The position numbers were made by a program, and so were the translations under genes. A stretch of 64,000 nucleotides of DNA. Source: Lysobacterales bacterium. Its GTDB lineage: Bacteria > Pseudomonadota > Gammaproteobacteria > Xanthomonadales > Rhodanobacteraceae. A model generated the notes under the pieces. The model worked only from the letters and a program-made list of their open reading frames with translations. It did no database searches and had not been told where the DNA came from. Within the stretch, counting starts at the first letter, position 1; every line of letters starts with the position of its first letter. Location: contig JAJPID010000047.1 in assembly GCA_021324945.1 (NCBI GenBank), positions 91,819-155,818 of the forward strand, read 5' to 3'. Below are positions 49,990 through 58,831 of the stretch, in pieces.

Positions 49990-50850
49990 ATGCTCGGCGT
50001 CGCGCTGCTGGTGTTTCGTGAAGTCCTGGAGGCCGCTCTGATCGTTTCGATCGTGGCTGCGGCCACGCGCGGCGTGGCGCGGCGCGGCGTTTACATCAGT
50101 GGCGGCATCGCGATCGGTGTGCTCGGCGCGATCGTGGTGGCGCTGTGTGCCGGCGCGATCGCTGAAGCGGTGAACGGGGCGGGCCAGGAATTGTTCAATG
50201 CCTGCGTACTGTTCGCGGCAGTGGCGATGATCGCCTGGCATGTGATCTGGATGTCCAGTCATGCGCGCGAGCTGGTGCAGCACATGCAAGCCGTCGGCGG
50301 CGCGGTAAAGGCCGGATCGAGTTCGCTGACGATGCTGTTCGCCGTCGTCGCGCTGGCGGTGCTGCGCGAAGGCTCCGAGATCGTGCTTTTCCTGTACGGC
50401 ATGGCCGCGGGCGGTGCGGGAATCGCAGGCCTCGTCGGCGGCATCCCGCTCGGCATCGTTTGCGGTGTGGCGGTCGGCTTTGCGTTGTACTTTGGCCTGC
50501 TGCGCATCCCGCTGCGCTATTTCTTCACCGCGACCAACTGGATGCTGGTGCTTCTGGCGGCGGGCTTGGCCTCGACTGCCGCGCGCTTTCTGGTGCAGGC
50601 CGACTGGCTGCCGGCGCTGGGTACGCAGATCTGGAACAGCGATTGGCTGCTGACGAACGGCTCGGTGATCGGACAAGCGCTGCATATCCTGATCGGCTAC
50701 GACGCGCACCCTTCCGGTATCCAGATGCTGTTCTGGGCAGCGGTGGTTGTCGCATTGGTGATCGGCATGGCGCTTACCAAGCGCAAGCCGCCGCGCCGCA
50801 GCGATGTCGCGCAATCGCGGGTGCAAGGCGAGCCGCATGCCGCGGCATGA
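49990..50850 (+). CDS. FTR1-family iron permease
   Basis: Two REXXE motifs: VFREVLEAALIVS and VLREGSEIVLFLYG; multi-TM. Confidence 0.92.
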   Translation: MLGVALLVFREVLEAALIVSIVAAATRGVARRGVYISGGIAIGVLGAIVVALCAGAIAEAVNGAGQELFNACVLFAAVAMIAWHVIWMSSHARELVQHMQAVGGAVKAGSSSLTMLFAVVALAVLREGSEIVLFLYGMAAGGAGIAGLVGGIPLGIVCGVAVGFALYFGLLRIPLRYFFTATNWMLVLLAAGLASTAARFLVQADWLPALGTQIWNSDWLLTNGSVIGQALHILIGYDAHPSGIQMLFWAAVVVALVIGMALTKRKPPRRSDVAQSRVQGEPHAAA

Positions 50851-50856
50851 AGACGG

Positions 50857-52464
<1,608 letters not shown>

Positions 52465-52470
52465 GTAATT

Positions 52471-52809
52471 TCAGCCACTCGAGGAGCTGCTGCTTTTCGC
52501 GTTATCCGCCGCGTGGTCGGCGGCGTCCCTGGCCTTGTGCGCGGCCTGTTGCAAGTCATGTCCGGCTTGTTCCAGACCTTTGCCGATCTGTGTGCTCGCA
52601 GCGCGCGTGGCGGCGAGGGTAGTGTGCGCGTCGCGTCTGATGTCCTGCAGCTTGCGCGCGACGGTGCTGTTGCTGATGGGGATGCCGGCGTTGAAAGCAC
52701 TGCTCGCCGACGACGCCGGAGTTTGCGCAACCGGATTTCCAGACAAGTTGTCGCACGCGCACAGCGACACGATCAGCATTCCCGAGATCAGGCAACGAGT
52801 CGCTTTCAT
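52471..52809 (-). CDS. Small lipoprotein with alanine-rich helical and poly-Ser C-terminus
   Basis: MKATRCLISGMLIVSLCACDN lipobox; C-terminus HKARDAADHAADNAKSSSSSSG. Confidence 0.7.
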   Translation of the reverse strand: MKATRCLISGMLIVSLCACDNLSGNPVAQTPASSASSAFNAGIPISNSTVARKLQDIRRDAHTTLAATRAASTQIGKGLEQAGHDLQQAAHKARDAADHAADNAKSSSSSSG

Positions 52810-52864
52810 GATGTTCTCCGTCACCGAAACAACATGATTAAAGCAGCCAACGTGTTTCACTGCC

Positions 52865-52897
52865 AGAAAAAAACCGGCCGCATCGCTGCGGCCGGTT
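52865..52897 (-). terminator. Rho-independent terminator (minus strand)
   Basis: Minus strand AACCGGCCGC-agcgat-GCGGCCGGTT-TTTTT. Confidence 0.85.
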
Positions 52898-52928
52898 CGA
52901 TGAGACAACAGCAAGCAGTGCGGTTTTA

Positions 52929-53330
52929 TCAACCGCCGCTGCTGGCCTTGGCAGCGTCCTGTGCCGCGTCCTTCGCGGCATTGGCGTTGTCCTTGGCCTG
53001 ATCCGCGGAAGCGGCCGCATTGTCTGCGGCTTGCTTGGCGGCGTCGGCAGCCTGGTCGGCGGCCTGACCGCTGGACTGCATGGCGTCGCCGGCGGCCTGC
53101 GTGGCTTGGCCCGCGGCAGCCGCAGCTTGATCGGCCGACTGCTTGGCCTGATCGGCAGCCTGCTGGGTCGCGGCGTTCTGGCTCTGATCCGCCGCCTGTT
53201 GCGCCTGCTGAGCCGACTGCTGCGCATCCGCTGCGGATTGCTGCGCGTCTTGGGCGTTGTCGGACGGGTTGCTGCACGCAGCCAGCGCGACGATCAACGC
53301 GGAGGCGAGCAGGGTACGGGTGAACTTCAT
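52929..53330 (-). CDS. Ala/Gln-rich low-complexity lipoprotein
   Basis: MKFTRTLLASALIVALAACSN lipobox; DAQQSAADAQQSAQQAQQAADQSQNAATQQAADQAKQSADQ repeats. Confidence 0.75.
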   Translation of the reverse strand: MKFTRTLLASALIVALAACSNPSDNAQDAQQSAADAQQSAQQAQQAADQSQNAATQQAADQAKQSADQAAAAAGQATQAAGDAMQSSGQAADQAADAAKQAADNAAASADQAKDNANAAKDAAQDAAKASSGG

Positions 53331-53493
53331 GTTGTTCTCTCCTTGGAGTGCCGTGGATGCCATCTACTCATGAATGGCGCGCTTATTTAAGCGGAACATG
53401 CGCACGCTTGCCATACCCCGCGCGCGCAGAGACGGTTTGCGTACAGGTATGAAAATCTCGGTGGCTCGCGCGCAAGACACGTCCCGCCAGAAA

Positions 53494-53522
53494 ATCGCGC
53501 GCGATGTCGCATCGCGCGCGAT
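53494..53522 (-). terminator. Rho-independent terminator (minus strand), made of two copies of a palindromic 12-mer
   Basis: ATCGCGCGCGAT-gtcgc-ATCGCGCGCGAT, followed on the minus strand by TTTCTGG. Confidence 0.6.
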
Positions 53523-53536
53523 CGGAACAGCGGTAG

Positions 53537-53821
53537 TTACTCGCCGCTCACCCCACCGCCGCTGGACGACGACATCGGCGCGGTAGCCGTCGAAGACGCC
53601 GGCGGTGTTGCCGCGGTGGAAGCTGGTGCGGCGGTGGAAGCTGGCGCCGGTGCGGTGGACGCGGGTGCCGGTGCGGTGGATGCGGGTGCCGGGGCCGTTG
53701 CAGCCGGAGCCGCCATCGTCGCGGACGCCGCAGGATTCTCGTTGTTGTCACCACTGTTGCCGCCGCAGGCGGCAAGGCCGACCACCAGCGCCGACGCAAC
53801 AGCGATACGTATCAGTTTCAT
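53537..53821 (-). CDS. Pro/Ala/Thr-rich small lipoprotein with tandem APAPAST repeats
   Basis: MKLIRIAVASALVVGLAACGGN lipobox; APAPASTAPAPASTAPAPASTAAPAST. Confidence 0.7.
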   Translation of the reverse strand: MKLIRIAVASALVVGLAACGGNSGDNNENPAASATMAAPAATAPAPASTAPAPASTAPAPASTAAPASTAATPPASSTATAPMSSSSGGGVSGE

Positions 53822-53909
53822 GGGTTGTCTCCGAGCCGTGGGTGCCAGTTATTTGGCCCATTCATTAAAGCGCGAATAAGTCAAGGCCGCCACTGTCATG
53901 TGTTTTCGT

Positions 53910-55115
53910 TCAGACGGCGGTAACGTCGGGCCGGGTCGAGACGCGCTCGATCGCGATTGCGGTAGCCTCGCCGCCACCGATGCACAGCGCTGCAATGCCG
54001 CGCTGTGCATCGCGGACACGCATCGCATTCAACAGGCTGACCACGATACGCGCGCCGGTGGCGCCGATGGGATGGCCCATCGCGCAGGCGCCTCCGTGCA
54101 CGTTGAGCTTCTCGTGCGGGATGCCGAGTTCGCGCATCGGCGCCATCGCGACCACCGCGAACGCCTCGTTGATCTCGAACAAATCGACGTCCTCGACTTT
54201 CCAGCCGGTCTTCTCCAGCAGCTTGCGAATCGCATGCACCGGGGCAGTGGTGAAACCTTCAGGCTCCTGCGCGTGCGTGGCGTGCGCGACGATGCGCGCC
54301 AGCGGTTGCAGACCGCGCCGCTGTGCTTCCTCCGCACTCATCAACACGGTCGCGGCGGCGCCGTCGGAAATGCTGGAAGAACTCGCAGCCGTGACGCTGC
54401 CGCCCTCCTTCTTGAACGCGGGTTTCAACGTCGGGATTTTCGAAAGATCACAGCGCGCGGGTTCTTCGTCAGTATCGACTACGACTTCGCCCTTGCGGCC
54501 TTTCACCGTCACCGGAACGATTTCGTCTTTCAATACTCCGTGCTGCTGCGCAGCCAGCGCGCGCTTCACCGATTCGGTAGCGAACGCATCCTGCTCTTCG
54601 CGCGTGAAGGAATACTTGTCCACGCATTGTTCCGCGAATATGCCCATTGCACGTCCGTCGTAGGGATTGGTCAAGCCATCCCAAGCCATGTGATCGACAA
54701 GCTTGGCTTCGCCGTAACGCAAGCCCGCGCGCGCGGCGACCATGTGTGGCGCGTTGGTCATCGATTCCATGCCGCCCGCCACCACGACGGTCGCGGAACC
54801 CGCCTTGATCAGATCATGGCCGAACATGATCGCCTTCATGCCCGAGCCGCAGACCTTGTTGATGGTGGTGCACCCCACCGCAGTCGGAATGCCGGCAGCG
54901 AGGGAGGCCTGCCGCGCCGGCGCCTGGCCGAGATTGGCCGGCAGCACGCAGCCCATGATCACTTCGGATACTTCCTCTGGCGCGACGCCGGATTGCTGCA
55001 ATGCCGCGCGGATGGCTGCGGCACCCAGCGTGGGGGTCGGCACGCCCGTGAACTGGCCCAGCATGGAACCGATCGCGGTGCGCTTGGCGCCGACGATGAC
55101 GATGGCATCGGACAT
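53910..55115 (-). CDS. Acetyl-CoA C-acetyltransferase (thiolase)
   Basis: IVGAKRTAIGSMLGQFTGVPTPTLGAAAI, NKVCGSGMKAIMFGHDLIKAG, NVHGGACAMGHPIGATGARIVVSLLNAM. Confidence 0.94.
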   Translation of the reverse strand: MSDAIVIVGAKRTAIGSMLGQFTGVPTPTLGAAAIRAALQQSGVAPEEVSEVIMGCVLPANLGQAPARQASLAAGIPTAVGCTTINKVCGSGMKAIMFGHDLIKAGSATVVVAGGMESMTNAPHMVAARAGLRYGEAKLVDHMAWDGLTNPYDGRAMGIFAEQCVDKYSFTREEQDAFATESVKRALAAQQHGVLKDEIVPVTVKGRKGEVVVDTDEEPARCDLSKIPTLKPAFKKEGGSVTAASSSSISDGAAATVLMSAEEAQRRGLQPLARIVAHATHAQEPEGFTTAPVHAIRKLLEKTGWKVEDVDLFEINEAFAVVAMAPMRELGIPHEKLNVHGGACAMGHPIGATGARIVVSLLNAMRVRDAQRGIAALCIGGGEATAIAIERVSTRPDVTAV

Positions 55116-55564
55116 TTCGGACTCCGGCGGTGAGGGTTCGCCGGATTATGCGCCGGATGCTGCGGTGCGGCAAGAAAGTCTGGGGCGATCGTGATGAGCA
55201 ACCGCGTCGGAATTCCGCCAGCCGCGCGAGAAAAAGATGGCGCGACGTGTCGGCGCGCTCTTACATCCTCAACTCGCCGTGGCAGATCGGTTCGCGCGAG
55301 AGCTTCGGGCTGCCGAAGGCTTCGGCCAGGGTCTGGATTTTATTGAGCGCGGCGAGGCGCGCCCGCCGCATCCAGACCGCGCGCATGTTCGAGATCGAAT
55401 TGCTCTGCGGCGTCGAGGTGTATGAAGCTGCCGCGCACGGCGCTGCGTAAGATGTCTAACAATCAATCATCGCGTAGCGCAATCCCGCTTGACGCAATGC
55501 GGCATCGCGCTTTGCAGCTCCGCCAGCAGCCGTGAATTCACTACAGTGGAGCGCTTATCTTCGC

Positions 55565-56722
55565 TCACGCGTTGCCGTGGAACAGCTCTCGGCCGATTAG
55601 CATCTGGCGGATTTCGTTGGTACCTGCGCCGATCTCGTACAGTTTGGCGTCCCGCAGGATGCGGCCGGTGGGGAAGTCGTTGATGTAGCCATTGCCGCCC
55701 AGCGCCTGTACGGCTTCGAGCGCCACCTGCACCGCATTGCGCGAGGCATTCAAGAGACACGAAGCCGGGTCGATGCGCGACTTCAGCCCGAGGTCGAATT
55801 GCTGCGCGACGGTGTAGGAGAACGCACGCGAAGATTGCAGCGCGGTGTACATGTCCGCGATCTTGGCCTGCATGATGCCGAAGGTGCCGATCGGCGCGTT
55901 GAACTGCTTGCGCTCGCGCACGTAGGGCAGGGTGACGTCCAGCGCTGCCTGCATCAGGCCGATCGGCCCACCGGATATCACCAGACGTTCGGTATCCAGC
56001 CCACCCATCAGCACGCGCACGCCTTCGTCCACTTCGCCGATACGGTTTTCGTCGGGAATTTCGCAATCCTCGAACACCAACTCGCAGGTGTTGGAGCCGC
56101 GCATGCCGAGCTTGTCCAGTTTCTGCGCCGTGGAGTAGCCCTTCATGCCTTTTTCGACGAGGAAGGCAGTGATGCAGCGGCTGCCAGCGGTGCGCGGTGC
56201 GGTGCGCATGTAAACCAGGACCACGTCGGCATCGGGTCCGTTGGTGATCCACATCTTCGAGCCGTTGGCGATCCAGTGATCGCCTTTTTTCTCGGCGCGG
56301 CAGGCCATCGAGCCGACCACGTCCGAGCCGGAACCCGGCTCGCTCATCGCCAACGCGCCGACGTATTCGCCGCTACACAGTTTCGGCAAATATTTTTTCC
56401 GTTGCGCATCCGTGCCTTTCGCGTACAGATTGCTGACGCACAGATTGGAATGCGCGACGTAGGACAATCCGACCGAACCCGAAGCGCGCGAGATTTCCTC
56501 CATCGCCACGAGATGCGCGAGGAATCCCATGCCGCTGCCGCCAAACTCTGGCGGCACGGTGATGCCCAGCAAACCGAGATCGCCCAGCTTGTTCCAGAGA
56601 TCGGAAGGAAAGGCGTTTTCGCGATCGATCAATTCCGCGCGCGGCGCGATTTCCTTCTCCGCGAAAGCACGCACGCTTTCGCGCAGCAGGTCGATGTCTT
56701 CGCCGAGGTTGAATGCGCGCAT
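55565..56722 (-). CDS. Isovaleryl-CoA dehydrogenase-like acyl-CoA dehydrogenase
   Basis: LGLLGITVPPEFGGSGMGFLAHLVAMEEISRASGSVGLSYVAHSNLCVSNLYAKGTDAQRKKYLPKLCSGEYVGALAMSEPGSGSDVVGSM. Confidence 0.92.
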   Translation of the reverse strand: MRAFNLGEDIDLLRESVRAFAEKEIAPRAELIDRENAFPSDLWNKLGDLGLLGITVPPEFGGSGMGFLAHLVAMEEISRASGSVGLSYVAHSNLCVSNLYAKGTDAQRKKYLPKLCSGEYVGALAMSEPGSGSDVVGSMACRAEKKGDHWIANGSKMWITNGPDADVVLVYMRTAPRTAGSRCITAFLVEKGMKGYSTAQKLDKLGMRGSNTCELVFEDCEIPDENRIGEVDEGVRVLMGGLDTERLVISGGPIGLMQAALDVTLPYVRERKQFNAPIGTFGIMQAKIADMYTALQSSRAFSYTVAQQFDLGLKSRIDPASCLLNASRNAVQVALEAVQALGGNGYINDFPTGRILRDAKLYEIGAGTNEIRQMLIGRELFHGNA

Positions 56723-56844
56723 GCGAGAGGTTAGGGACGAGTAGTGAGGGCGCAGGCAGCAAACTTACTGCAACTTGAGGCAGCAAGGTTGCGAAATGAC
56801 TTCATCACGGCGCCCTTGCTACTCACCCCTCGTGCCTGGCTTCA

Positions 56845-57948
56845 TCACTGTCCCCGCATCCTTCCGAGGAACCGCGGACCATCGTTGCCCATGGTCGGCA
56901 GCTTGATCTTGCCGATCGCATTGATGCGCTCTTCGGCCATGCGGTCGGCGGCCTTGTAGGTCGGAATGCCGTCGCGCTCGGCGATCTGGAAGATGCGGCC
57001 GACGTTGTAGTAGATCGTGCGCATCATGCGCATCGCGCGCTCGCGGTTATAGCCATCGATTTCCAGCGATACGTTCATCACGCCACCCGCGTTCACTGCG
57101 TAATCGGGCGCATAAAGAATCCCGCGCTTCTCGACTTCGTCGCCGATCTCGTCGGTGGCGAGCTGGTTGTTGGCCGCACCGCAGATGATCTTGCACTTCA
57201 GCCGCGGCAAGGTCTGTTCGTTGACCGTGCCGCCCAGTGCGCAGGGTGAATACACATCCGCGTTGACGTCGTAAATTTCCTCGGGACCGACCGCCTCGCA
57301 GCCCAGCTCGTCCACGCAGCGCTGCACCGATTCCTTGTTGATGTCGGTAACAAACACCTTGGCGTTCTGCTCGCGCAGCAACTTGATGAATTCGGTGCCG
57401 ACGTGGCCCGCACCCTGCACGGCATAGGTGTATTTGCCCACGTCCTCGTTGCCGAACTTGTAGCTGAGCGCGGCCATCAACCCTTGCAACGTGCCGTAGG
57501 CGGTGAACGGCGAAGGATCGCCGGAACCGCCATGTACCTGATGCACGCCGGTGACGAATTCGGTTTCGCGGAACACGTATTCCATGTCGTTGACGTCGAT
57601 GCCGACGTCTTCAGCCGTGATGTAGCGGCCGTTCAAAGAGTTGACGAAGCGGCCGAAGGCACGGAAAAGCGCTTCGGATTTGTCCTTCGCGGGATCGCCG
57701 ATGATCACAGCTTTGCCGCCACCCAAGTTCAAACCCGCCACCGCGTTCTTGAAGGTCATGCCGCGCGACAAGCGCAGCACGTCGTTCAACGCCTCCGCTT
57801 CGTTCTTGTAAGGCCACATGCGCAGGCCGCCGAGCGCAGGACCGAGCACCGTGTTGTGGATCGCGATGATGGCCTTCAGGCCCGCGTCCCGGCTCTGGCA
57901 GAACACGATTTGTTCGTGCCCGGAATTGGAAATGGTTTCGAAGATCAT
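56845..57948 (-). CDS. Leucine/valine dehydrogenase-like amino acid dehydrogenase
   Basis: AIIAIHNTVLGPALGGLRMWPYKNEAEALNDVLRLSRGMTFKNAVAGLNLGGGKAVIIGDP, VQGAGHVGTEFIKLL. Confidence 0.92.
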   Translation of the reverse strand: MIFETISNSGHEQIVFCQSRDAGLKAIIAIHNTVLGPALGGLRMWPYKNEAEALNDVLRLSRGMTFKNAVAGLNLGGGKAVIIGDPAKDKSEALFRAFGRFVNSLNGRYITAEDVGIDVNDMEYVFRETEFVTGVHQVHGGSGDPSPFTAYGTLQGLMAALSYKFGNEDVGKYTYAVQGAGHVGTEFIKLLREQNAKVFVTDINKESVQRCVDELGCEAVGPEEIYDVNADVYSPCALGGTVNEQTLPRLKCKIICGAANNQLATDEIGDEVEKRGILYAPDYAVNAGGVMNVSLEIDGYNRERAMRMMRTIYYNVGRIFQIAERDGIPTYKAADRMAEERINAIGKIKLPTMGNDGPRFLGRMRGQ

Positions 57949-58122
57949 CAGCACTGACTCCCGAAGCGCCCGAAGCGGCGCGAGGCGACGGGCGGAGTCC
58001 ATCTAGAATCCGCCGGATTGAAAAAGGATGGTTCCGGCCGCGAAGGCGGGCGATTGCAGCCGGTTAGTTTAACTTGGGCGGCCGCGGGTTGCATGCGCAT
58101 CCGGCCGCACCAGTGGATCCCT

Positions 58123-58157
58123 CAAAAAAAGAACGGAGCGCGAGGGGCGCTCCGTTC
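58123..58157 (-). terminator. Rho-independent terminator (minus strand)
   Basis: Minus strand GAACGGAGCGC-ccctc-GCGCTCCGTTC-TTTTTTT. Confidence 0.85.
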
Positions 58158-58177
58158 GACAAACGATGGTGGCGGGA

Positions 58178-58498
58178 TCATCTTCCCCAATAGCCGACAT
58201 GGAACCGCCACACCGGCCCTTCTTGAACCCACCGGCCGGGGTAATAGCGATAGCCGGGGCGCGCGTGCACCCAATAGCCCGATCGCCACACGTAGCGGTG
58301 GCCGTTCCACCTCCAGTAGCCATTCACCCACACCCAGCCCGGACGCGGCGGCGGCACCGGTTCGTACACCGGAGCGGGTGGGCCGAAATTGACGCCGACG
58401 CCCACGCTGACGTGTGCGGCGGATGCGGGTGGTGCGATCGCAAACCCGCCGGCAGCCAGACCCGCAAGCAATACGGCGCTGAAAATCGGATGACGCAT
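58178..58498 (-). CDS. YXWGXW-repeat-like secreted protein
   Basis: Signal peptide, then PPPRPGWVWVNGYWRWNGHRYVWRSGYWVHARPGYRYYPGRWVQEGPVWRFHVGYWGR. Confidence 0.8.
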   Translation of the reverse strand: MRHPIFSAVLLAGLAAGGFAIAPPASAAHVSVGVGVNFGPPAPVYEPVPPPRPGWVWVNGYWRWNGHRYVWRSGYWVHARPGYRYYPGRWVQEGPVWRFHVGYWGR

Positions 58499-58560
58499 AG
58501 GACCTCCATCATGACGGCCGCTCGGCCTCTCACGCGCCAAAACGCGCCGCCACGCGCGCA

Positions 58561-58800
58561 GTTGACGCCACGCGCTTTGGCGTTCAGCGTCGCGTCGGCA
58601 ATGTCGTGGTCGTTGCGCGCGTGCAGCGATTGATGCAGGACCGCATCGTCAGCCGCGCGCTCGAACAAAGCGGCAAGCGCGCGCGCCTTCCGACGCTGCT
58701 GCGCTGGCTGCTCGGTTTCCGCAGCGTGCGGCAGATCCCCGCGCGGCTGTTCGGTTACGGCATCCGCCAGGAGCACGTGCGTACGGGTACTCCGACCTGA
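58561..58800 (+). pseudogene. C-terminal remnant of an FAD-dependent monooxygenase-like gene
   Basis: Translation ...RVQRLMQDRIVSRALEQSGKRARLPTLLRWLLGFRSVRQIPARLFGYGIRQEHVRTGTPT resembles the C-terminal tail of FAD-dependent oxidoreductases; no N-terminal FAD domain upstream. Confidence 0.4.
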
Positions 58801-58831
58801 GCCGCACCGCTGCACGCGCTAGAATGGGCGA

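Noticed and set aside
53616-53879. Ala/Gly/Val-rich + ORF MEAGAAVEAGAGAVDAGAG...
   Set aside because: Complement of the proline-rich lipoprotein repeat; the minus frame has a lipobox and start context.
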